From an uncultured Acetatifactor sp. (GTDB taxonomy: Bacteria; Bacillota; Clostridia; Lachnospirales; Lachnospiraceae): DNA of 64,000 nucleotides. The notes below the pieces were generated by a model. That model was not told the origin of the DNA. It made no database searches and saw only the letters and a program-made list of their open reading frames with translations. Made by a program: the position numbers and the translations under genes. The DNA is taken from NCBI GenBank assembly GCA_947625255.1, contig CANQNT010000016.1, positions 1 through 64,000 of the forward strand, read 5' to 3'. Position 1 is the first letter of the stretch, and the number at the start of each line of letters is the position of its first letter. Below, in pieces: positions 56,437 to 64,000 of the stretch.

Positions 56437-58764
56437 TCAGTTCTTTTTAATCTTAATCAGCCTGGCGTTGACGCTCTCCGCAAAGCCCTCCGGCATCAGG
56501 GAACCGGCCATTTCGATCATTCCTTCGGGAGCCATGGACTTCAGCATATCCCACATCCCCACACCGGGCTTGATCTCCATGTTCGTCGCCATCTTCACGG
56601 CCTTGGAAACGATTTCCAGGGCCTCCTCGTTCTTTGCGATCTCTTCCATCGAATCCTTGATGCTGTAATAGCCCTCCGGAAACTCCATGGGCGCCTTCAA
56701 ATCCAGATCTCCAACGGTACTGAACCAGTTGGCCACACCTTCGGCGCGCTCATTCACTTCGGGAAGTACATAAATGGAAGGCTCTTTCTCCACCTTTTCC
56801 AGGGTCATGGTGTCTATGCAGTCTCCCGCCACGGCCTTGATCATGTTAAAGCCATCCTTCAGGGCCACTTCAAAGACATACACCTTTTCCTCGCTGGTCT
56901 GGGCTCCTACAACCTCGCCGTTTAAGTAAAGGGTCACGGTAGGCTGGTTGGAATATACGCGGATCTGGGTGGTTTCCCCGGCGCGCTGGGCATATCTTTT
57001 GCCGCACAGATGCACCATGGGCTCCTTGTTCCAGTAAGCTTTATAAATATAGTAGCTGTCCTTTTTGGTCTTGCGGTCAATGGTTACCAGACCCTTGTTG
57101 TTTCGGCCTGCCACACCGCCTTCGTTTCTGGCCGCGCAGCCGAAGTCAAACATATTCCAGACATGGCTGGACCAGATCCAGGGACGCTCCTCCAGAACCT
57201 TGGCCATATGCTCATGATAAAGCGCCTGATATTCCTCGCTGTAATCCTTGCAGGCAGGGTTGGGGCCATGATAGGTAATAATACCCTCACAGCCATACTC
57301 GGACAATCCCAGGCAAATGTCGGGATGCACCGCGTGGAAGTGATCAAGCCAGGGACCATTGTCCTCCATCTTGCCGCCGTACCAGCCAAAGTAATGGTTG
57401 TAGCTCTCGGTATCCGTGATATGATGCATCGGGCTCTCGATCGGTGTCATGGACACATGGGCAATGGTGGTCAGACGGGTGGGATCCAGGCTCTTGGCCA
57501 GGGCATTCAGTTCCTTATGGTTTTCCACCAGCTTCTCGGAAATACCGCCGATCAGAATCTCGTTGGACACGCCCCAGAAACAAATGGACGGATGATTATA
57601 GTTCTGGATGATCAGCTCTTTCATCTGGCTGACGCAGTTCTGGTGCGCTTCGGGATCCTTGTTAAAGACGCTGATAAAGGGAATTTCCGCCCAGATAATA
57701 AAGCCCAGCTCATCGCAGGCATCGTAGAAATCCTGGGAATGCTGATAATGGGCCAGACGAATGGTGTTGGCCCCCAACTCCTTGATGATGCGCGCGTCCT
57801 GATAATGGTCCTCTTTTGTTAAAGCATTGCCCTTGTAAAGACGATCCTGATGACGGCTCACACCACGCAAAGGGGTCTCCACGCCATTGATAATGAAGCC
57901 CTTGTTGGGATCACAGGAAAAGCTTCTGACACCGGCCTTAACAGATATCTCGTCATAAGACTCGTTTCTTCTCTGCAGAGTGGCCGTCACCGTATAAAGG
58001 TACGGATCGTCAATATTCCATCTGTGGGCTCCGGGCACCGGAATCACCACCCTGGTGTCATCGGCGGGACGGCAGGCGTAGCCTACTTCCTTGCCCTCAG
58101 CATCCTTAATCGAGTATAGCACGGTAAAATTCTCGTCCGGATTGGTCACATAAGACACAAGCTCAAACCGGGCCCCGCCGCAATGGTCGCAGGGTCTGGG
58201 TGTCACCTGCAGTCCAGGGCCTCCGTAATAATCCAGATCAAAATGGGTATCCGGCACACTGATCAGGTTCACGCCGCGATACAGGCCGCCATAGAACGTG
58301 AAGTCCGCGGACTGAGGATAAACACTGTCCTTGTACTCATTGCTGCACTCCACCACCAGAAGATTTTCCCCGTCCTCCTTGCAGAGGCTGGTTACATCCG
58401 CACGGAAAATGGAATATCCCCCTTCATGATAAGCAGCCCTGGTTCCGTTTACATATACCGCGGCCTGCTGGCCAGCCGCCAAAATCTCCACATATACCTT
58501 GCCGCCCGCCAAAGGCTGCCTGGGCGTGGTAAAGGTCTTCACATACCAATAGGTTCCGCGGTCATAGCTACCGTTCCCGTCATGGCCGTCCACCGCGTTC
58601 CAGGTATGGGGCAAATCCACCCGCTCCCCCTCCAACGCTTTGAAAGCCTTTCTCTGCAGCTTCTTTTTTCCGGAAAAGAGCATCTCCTTAATGCTCAGAT
58701 CCAAAACATCAATGGCTTTTCTGGTAAAAATCCAGTCTTGGTTCAAGCTGATAATCTTGCGCAT
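56437..58764 (-). CDS. Glycoside hydrolase family 2 (beta-galactosidase/beta-glucuronidase-like)
   Basis: GVSRHQDRLYKGNALTKEDHYQDARIIKELGANTIRLAHYQHSQDFYDACDELGFIIWAEIP; CFWGVSNEI. Confidence 0.9.
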   Translation of the reverse strand: MRKIISLNQDWIFTRKAIDVLDLSIKEMLFSGKKKLQRKAFKALEGERVDLPHTWNAVDGHDGNGSYDRGTYWYVKTFTTPRQPLAGGKVYVEILAAGQQAAVYVNGTRAAYHEGGYSIFRADVTSLCKEDGENLLVVECSNEYKDSVYPQSADFTFYGGLYRGVNLISVPDTHFDLDYYGGPGLQVTPRPCDHCGGARFELVSYVTNPDENFTVLYSIKDAEGKEVGYACRPADDTRVVIPVPGAHRWNIDDPYLYTVTATLQRRNESYDEISVKAGVRSFSCDPNKGFIINGVETPLRGVSRHQDRLYKGNALTKEDHYQDARIIKELGANTIRLAHYQHSQDFYDACDELGFIIWAEIPFISVFNKDPEAHQNCVSQMKELIIQNYNHPSICFWGVSNEILIGGISEKLVENHKELNALAKSLDPTRLTTIAHVSMTPIESPMHHITDTESYNHYFGWYGGKMEDNGPWLDHFHAVHPDICLGLSEYGCEGIITYHGPNPACKDYSEEYQALYHEHMAKVLEERPWIWSSHVWNMFDFGCAARNEGGVAGRNNKGLVTIDRKTKKDSYYIYKAYWNKEPMVHLCGKRYAQRAGETTQIRVYSNQPTVTLYLNGEVVGAQTSEEKVYVFEVALKDGFNMIKAVAGDCIDTMTLEKVEKEPSIYVLPEVNERAEGVANWFSTVGDLDLKAPMEFPEGYYSIKDSMEEIAKNEEALEIVSKAVKMATNMEIKPGVGMWDMLKSMAPEGMIEMAGSLMPEGFAESVNARLIKIKKN

Positions 58765-58775
58765 ACATTTCCTCC

Positions 58776-60542
58776 TTATAATCTGGCGTCAAACAGTCCG
58801 CAGAAACTGTCAATGGGGTCGATTCCCGTAAAGGCCTGGGGACCGGTCATCAGTTTCTCTACCAAAGCGTCCAGAGTGGTCGCCTTGGAATCATAGGTAT
58901 TGATATAGGTACGCGCCTGAGGGATGTCCGCCAGCATGGTGGGCTGTCCGCAGCCGATCACGACCACCGGCAGTTCAAAGACGTACCAGGGGATTTCTCC
59001 GCCGCCCTTGCTTAAGCCGAAGCTGGGTCTGCCGCTGGAAACATTACACAGAGTAATGACCATGTCCATATCCTTCAGGAAGTCCGCGATGGCGTTCTTG
59101 CCGGCGAAATACAGATTCAGGCTGGGCTTCTGTCCCGCGGCAATCTGCTTCTGCATTTTTTCCAGGGGGCTCTCATAAATGAACGCGTCAAAGCCCTTGT
59201 CACACAGTCTCTTCTTCAGATCCTCTGCCGCGTTGCCGGGCGCCATGCCCATGGATTTCATAATGGCGGTCATAGGTCCATCCGGCTCTTTCAGATGCAC
59301 GATCATAATTCTCTTATAGCGCTCCGGCGTAATGGGAAGAACGCCTTCATCCTTATATTTCACCAAAGTGATGCAGTCATTGCTGATGGCTTTCTGCATC
59401 ATTTTGTATTCTTCTCTGCCCAGAACCGCATCCGCCGCCTCCGGACTGGGAACCAGCTCTTCCTTGCTCTTCTTATGCAGACCCATATGCGCCTTCAGGC
59501 CCAGGATCCTGGTCAGTGCTTCCGTCATCCGCTCTTGACTGATCACGCCGTTTTGGTACGCTTTCAGCATGGTAGTGAAATCCTCTTCCGGATCATTAAA
59601 GAAAAGGAACATATCACAGCCCGCGTTAATGGCCCTGGGAAGCATCTCCACCCTCTTCATACGGTCCGTCATGCCCACCATATGGGAAGCGTCCGTCACC
59701 ACCATTCCATTGAAGCCCAGGCGGTCACGCAGAAGCCCCGTCATGATCTCATGGCTCAGGGTGGCGGGCATCAGCTCGTCCTCTTTCAGATCGGGATTGA
59801 TGGCCTTTGAATAGGAAGGCAGAAAAATATGGCCGCCCATAATGGCATCCAGACCATTTTCAATCAAAGTCTTATAGACCTTGCCGTAGGAAGCGTCCCA
59901 TTCTTCGGTGCTGAAATAATTCACATTGTTTGAAATGTGGGCATCACGGAAGTCTTGTCCATTGCCGGGGAAGTGCTTTGCGGCGCAGGCAAAACCGGGT
60001 ATGGTATGCGCGCCCCTGAGGTACGCCGTGCTCATCCTGGCCACACGGTCCGGGTCATTGCCGAAAGAGCGGCTCACAACCTCGGTATTCTGCCAGTTAT
60101 ACAGAATATCGCTGACCGGCGCGAACGCCATATTACAGCCAATGGCAGCCGCTTCTTCATTGGACATTTTGCCCAGGGCAAACGCATAATCGTCATTGTC
60201 CGTAGCAGCGATCTTCACGCCGGAGCCGATCGGCGTACCACCCATGCAGGCGCCGTCGCCTCCCGCCTCGGTATTGCAGGCGATAAAGATGGGAATTTTG
60301 GCATACTTCTGTAAAATACGGTTCTGCTGCTGCACCGCCTTGCCGGGCGCGGGATTGTAGCGGCAGCCGCCCAAATGGTACTTTTCCATCAATTCTTTTA
60401 AATGTGCTTCTTCAAAAGAGGAAGTAAGCTGGAAAAAGAGTTGTCCGACCTTTTCCTCGTCGCTCATTCCCGCGATGGTGTCTTCCACCCATTTGCAGTC
60501 CTCATCTGAAAGAAAATAAGGATTCGCTTTTAAATTGACCAT
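58776..60542 (-). CDS. Glycoside hydrolase family 3 (NagZ-like N-terminal domain)
   Basis: GMSDEEKVGQLFFQL, ACAAKHFPGNGQDFRDAH, MVVTDASHMVGM. Confidence 0.9.
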   Translation of the reverse strand: MVNLKANPYFLSDEDCKWVEDTIAGMSDEEKVGQLFFQLTSSFEEAHLKELMEKYHLGGCRYNPAPGKAVQQQNRILQKYAKIPIFIACNTEAGGDGACMGGTPIGSGVKIAATDNDDYAFALGKMSNEEAAAIGCNMAFAPVSDILYNWQNTEVVSRSFGNDPDRVARMSTAYLRGAHTIPGFACAAKHFPGNGQDFRDAHISNNVNYFSTEEWDASYGKVYKTLIENGLDAIMGGHIFLPSYSKAINPDLKEDELMPATLSHEIMTGLLRDRLGFNGMVVTDASHMVGMTDRMKRVEMLPRAINAGCDMFLFFNDPEEDFTTMLKAYQNGVISQERMTEALTRILGLKAHMGLHKKSKEELVPSPEAADAVLGREEYKMMQKAISNDCITLVKYKDEGVLPITPERYKRIMIVHLKEPDGPMTAIMKSMGMAPGNAAEDLKKRLCDKGFDAFIYESPLEKMQKQIAAGQKPSLNLYFAGKNAIADFLKDMDMVITLCNVSSGRPSFGLSKGGGEIPWYVFELPVVVIGCGQPTMLADIPQARTYINTYDSKATTLDALVEKLMTGPQAFTGIDPIDSFCGLFDARL

Positions 60543-60567
60543 GTACTCTCCTTTCTTTTATGAGAAT

Positions 60568-60592
60568 GGGGACTCTCCTTCGGAAAGTCCCC
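60568..60592. other. Intercistronic hairpin between GH3 and symporter genes
   Basis: GGGGACTcTCCttcGGAaAGTCCCC. Confidence 0.4.
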
Positions 60593-60663
60593 GCTCCTCT
60601 TACCCCCTAAAATGCCGTATCCGTTCTCAACGATAGATGCCTGCCCAGTGCGGCATCCGGCAT

Positions 60664-62046
60664 TTACTTACTCTTCTCCGCAAGGATCCTGGCATTCTCA
60701 TCCACACGCTTCTTATTCAGCGGATACAGGAACTGCAATACCAGCGCCAAAAGCACGAAACCAAGAGCCGGTACCAGACAAGTGATATTATAAATTCCGT
60801 TCACAACTCCTTCGTCAAAGGCTGTGGCCTCACTATATCCGATTAAGGTCAAAAGCAGTCCGGATACGCCGGCGGCCGCGGCCTGACCAAGCTTTCTGGC
60901 GAAAGAGTAAATAGAATAAATCTCACCGTCAGAACGGCTTCCTGTCTGAACCTCAGTGTCATCGATAACGTCCGTGATCATTGCCCAGCAGATCAGGCTG
61001 AAAATCGCGAGCCCCAGATAAGCCAGCGTATACAGTGCCACGAACACCCATGCGTTATGCGTATGAAGGAAGAACGCGACCGCAAATACCGCCGCGCCAA
61101 ACAGGGATGCGAAAATGGCAAGCTCCTTACGGCCAAACTTCTGGGACAGCTTCACGGTAAACACAGAACAGATCAAGGTCACGACCAGGCTGACCATTCC
61201 GGAAGCAGACTGTGCTTCCACGTTGCCGAAGTAGTTGGGATATACATAAGTGGTCATGGACTGAGAGGTCAGCTGGACAAGCAGCATACAAACGGAAGCT
61301 ACGACAATACCGATCAGGGCCTTATTGTGGAGCAGTCCGGAAAACAGCTTCACGATGTCGAATTTTTCTGTCTTCTGGGGAACCTTGACACGCTCGGTAC
61401 ACAGGTTATAGCAAAGCAAATAGCAAATCACCGCGCCGATAGAACAGATCAGGGCCGCAAGACTGGTCTTGGACCCGTTCAGGATCTGACGGCCATCCAC
61501 TTTATCATATACGATCAGAGGCAGAACCACGCCGATAAAGGTTCCGGCAAGGGAAGCGCCGATCGTTCTGAAATTAGATAGCTGGGCACGATCCTTGGGA
61601 TCTCCGGAAATGGCGCTCGCCATGGAACCGTAAGGGATATTGATGCTGGTGTAGAATACGCTGCCCCAAAGCAGGTATGTAAAAAACATCCAGAAAATCT
61701 TGAATGCCATGGGCATTCCCCGGAACCAGGACGCATACATCAAAAGGGAAGCAACCGCCACAGGACCACACATTCTTCTGATCCAGGGAAGGAACTTGCC
61801 CTTGGCACCGGGCTTGCTTCTGTCTACGATCTGGCCCATGGTCACGTCTGTGAAAGCGTCCACGAAACGGGCCACCATCATCATCACACCCACCAGGCCT
61901 ACAGCCACACCCATTACATCCGAATAGAACTTCATTAACATCATGCTGGATAAAATGAACGTGAAATCGTTCCCGAAGTCACCGAACATATACCCCACTT
62001 TGTCCGATAAGCCAAACGGCTTTACCGATGTCCTGTTGTTTGACAT
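60664..62046 (-). CDS. GPH-type (glycoside-pentoside-hexuronide) MFS symporter
   Basis: VKPFGLSDKVGYMFGDFGNDFTFILSSMMLMKFYSDVMGV...RFVDAFTDVTMGQIVDRSKPGAKGKFLPWI. Confidence 0.93.
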   Translation of the reverse strand: MSNNRTSVKPFGLSDKVGYMFGDFGNDFTFILSSMMLMKFYSDVMGVAVGLVGVMMMVARFVDAFTDVTMGQIVDRSKPGAKGKFLPWIRRMCGPVAVASLLMYASWFRGMPMAFKIFWMFFTYLLWGSVFYTSINIPYGSMASAISGDPKDRAQLSNFRTIGASLAGTFIGVVLPLIVYDKVDGRQILNGSKTSLAALICSIGAVICYLLCYNLCTERVKVPQKTEKFDIVKLFSGLLHNKALIGIVVASVCMLLVQLTSQSMTTYVYPNYFGNVEAQSASGMVSLVVTLICSVFTVKLSQKFGRKELAIFASLFGAAVFAVAFFLHTHNAWVFVALYTLAYLGLAIFSLICWAMITDVIDDTEVQTGSRSDGEIYSIYSFARKLGQAAAAGVSGLLLTLIGYSEATAFDEGVVNGIYNITCLVPALGFVLLALVLQFLYPLNKKRVDENARILAEKSK

Positions 62047-62298
62047 TTTGATTCCTCCTTTTTTTGTTTTTGGCATTCCAACATTGCCATTTGTCCATCA
62101 GTTCGAATTTTATGCAAAAATGACAACGTAAATTTGCCGCAAAAAACAGTTTCTGAATTTTTTAATAAAAAAATAGATTTTTTATTAAAATTCTTGTATA
62201 ATATTATAAACGAATCCGGTTCAAAAAAACATGGATGATTTTTGTGTTTTTTTGCATTATATTTACATTTCAAAAATCTGTCGACTGTGAGGCTTTTT

Positions 62299-63024
62299 AT
62301 GAACAAACCCTTTTCCGACATCGGGATGATCGAAGAACGCTACGCATTGGAAAACGCCATAATCAATGCCGTTACCGCCGGGAACGAAGCGGTAGCCCTG
62401 GAATACCTGGACCAATTCTCCAACGACACTTTGCCCTGGCGGCTCCCGGACAAGCTGCGGGACATCAAGAATTATATCATCACCACCAACACCCTGCTGC
62501 GGAAAGCCGTGGAATCCGCCGGTGTTCATCCCATCCATATCGATGCCTACTCCAACAGTATCATCCCTGCCATCGAACGTCTCTCCACCGTCCGGCAGGG
62601 CCAGCTTTTCACCCGCCAGCTGATCAAGGGATATTGCCAGTTAGTGCATGAATATCTCTATAAGACACGTTCGCCTCTGATCGGCAAAATTCTGGCCTAT
62701 ATAGACATTGATCTGAGTGCCGACTTATCCCTCAAGACCCTGGCGAAATATCTGGGGATCAACGCAAGTTATCTTTCCGCGCTTTTCTCCAGGGAAATGG
62801 AGATATCCCTGACAGATTATGTCAACCTACGCCGCATCGATCTGGCCAAGAAGCTTCTTGCGGGCACCAATCTGCCCATTAAATTCATCGCACGTCAATG
62901 CGGCTTTCCGGATATCCATTATTTCAGCCGTCTCTTTAAACGCATCACCGATACCACACCCAGAGCCTATCGGGAATCCACGCAATTTCAAAATCCCGGG
63001 GAAATAGAAAGGACGATCTTATGA
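62299..63024 (+). CDS. AraC-family transcriptional regulator
   Basis: LSLKTLAKYLGINASYLSALFSREMEISLTDYVNLRRIDLAKKLLAGTNLPIKFIARQCGFPDIHYFSRLFKRITDTTPRAYRES. Confidence 0.92.
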   Translation: MNKPFSDIGMIEERYALENAIINAVTAGNEAVALEYLDQFSNDTLPWRLPDKLRDIKNYIITTNTLLRKAVESAGVHPIHIDAYSNSIIPAIERLSTVRQGQLFTRQLIKGYCQLVHEYLYKTRSPLIGKILAYIDIDLSADLSLKTLAKYLGINASYLSALFSREMEISLTDYVNLRRIDLAKKLLAGTNLPIKFIARQCGFPDIHYFSRLFKRITDTTPRAYRESTQFQNPGEIERTIL

Positions 63025-64000
63025 ACATACTCGTACTCAACGGCAGCCCCAAGGCGCGCTACAGTATCACCCTCCAGACCGTTTTGTATCTGGAGCAGCT
63101 TTTTCCAAAGCAATCCTTCGAAATCCTCCATGTGGGAGGCCAGATCAAGCTCCTGGAAAAGGATTTTTCCCATGCCGAAGAGGCCCTGAAAAAGGCGGAT
63201 CTGCTGCTTTTTTCCTATCCGGTCTATACGTTCATCGCTCCCAGTCAGCTACAGCGTTTCATCGAATTGATCAAGGCTTCCGGCGTGAAGCTGGACGGTA
63301 AGTTCGCCACCCAGATCACCACCTCCAAGCATTTTTACGATGTGACCGCCCATCGATATATTCAGGACAATTGTCAGGACCTGGGCATGAAATTTATCAA
63401 GGGACTGTCCGCGGATATGGACGATCTTTTGACTCCCCAGGGGCAGACCGACGCGAAGAAATTTTTCTCTTATGTGTTATGGTGCGTCAAACACGACAGC
63501 TACGAACCCTTACCCGCACCTCAGGCGCCTTTCGTTCCGGTCCCCGTCACCCAGCCCGAGCCCGAAAAAAAGGCCCTTGGCGATAAGCACGTTGCCATTG
63601 TCACCGACTGTGAGAAAGACAATACTCAGCTGCAGGACATGATCCATCGTTTCCAGGCGGTCCTGCCCCATGAAAGCCGCGTGATTAATATCCGTGAGTA
63701 TCCGTTCCGGGGCGGCTGTCTGGGCTGTTTCAACTGTGCCGTCAGCGGCAAATGCGTCTACACGGACGGCTTTGATGATTTTCTGCGCGGCAAGATCCAG
63801 ACAGCGGATGCCATTATCTACGCCTTTACTATCAAGGATCACTCCATGGGCGCGCTTTTCAAGCAGTACGACGATCGTCAGTTCTGCAACGGCCACCGGA
63901 CCGTCACCATGGGAATGCCCATGGGATATCTGGTCAGCGGACGTTACGGCACGGAGACCAATCTCCAGATGATCATCGAGGGCCGCAGCGAAGTGGGCGG
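63021..64000 (+). CDS. Flavodoxin-family / NAD(P)H-dependent FMN reductase-like protein, truncated by window end
   Basis: Own translation: MNILVLNGSPKARYSITLQTVLYLEQLF...LLLFSYPVYTFIAPSQLQRFIELIK...HVAIVTDCEKD...YPFRGGCLGCFNCAVSGKCVYTDGFDDFL...; ATGA overlap with the AraC gene. Confidence 0.75.
   Translation, partial: MNILVLNGSPKARYSITLQTVLYLEQLFPKQSFEILHVGGQIKLLEKDFSHAEEALKKADLLLFSYPVYTFIAPSQLQRFIELIKASGVKLDGKFATQITTSKHFYDVTAHRYIQDNCQDLGMKFIKGLSADMDDLLTPQGQTDAKKFFSYVLWCVKHDSYEPLPAPQAPFVPVPVTQPEPEKKALGDKHVAIVTDCEKDNTQLQDMIHRFQAVLPHESRVINIREYPFRGGCLGCFNCAVSGKCVYTDGFDDFLRGKIQTADAIIYAFTIKDHSMGALFKQYDDRQFCNGHRTVTMGMPMGYLVSGRYGTETNLQMIIEGRSEVG

Overview
The window looks like a chromosomal segment of a Clostridia/Lachnospiraceae-type Firmicute; this is inferred from gene content and order, with no search run. 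Most genes are on the minus strand. Core blocks: an OmpR-type response regulator, an ECF sigma / anti-sigma pair, truA, an AI-2E family permease, tig-clpP-clpX-lon-ysxC, an S1-domain protein, a MATE exporter, NUDIX, minCDE, htpG behind a perfect CIRCE operator, a PrsA/SurA-like lipoprotein and a PepSY protein. Accessory blocks: (i) an 11.7-kb gene for a ~3,896-aa LPXTG-like surface protein (beta-helix, at least 11 DUF11-like repeats, pilin-type domains, Pro/Thr/Glu stalk), followed by an AP2-like DNA-binding protein with three CxCxCG...CGC modules and preceded by a pair of inverted near-palindromes; (ii) a cobalamin-riboswitch-controlled corrinoid ABC uptake operon with a cobalamin-adenosyltransferase-like gene; (iii) three tandem near-identical solute-binding-like lipoproteins plus a fourth divergent relative, with no permease nearby; (iv) a PMI-ROK kinase fusion; (v) a GH2/GH3/GPH-symporter locus with a divergent AraC regulator and a two-half flavodoxin-like protein running off the window end; (vi) several decayed or frameshifted genes (Rpn-type nuclease, MATE remnant, poly-T frameshifted secreted protein). 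No CRISPR array, rRNA, tRNA or intact IS element was recognised. Family calls come from reading the protein sequences only.
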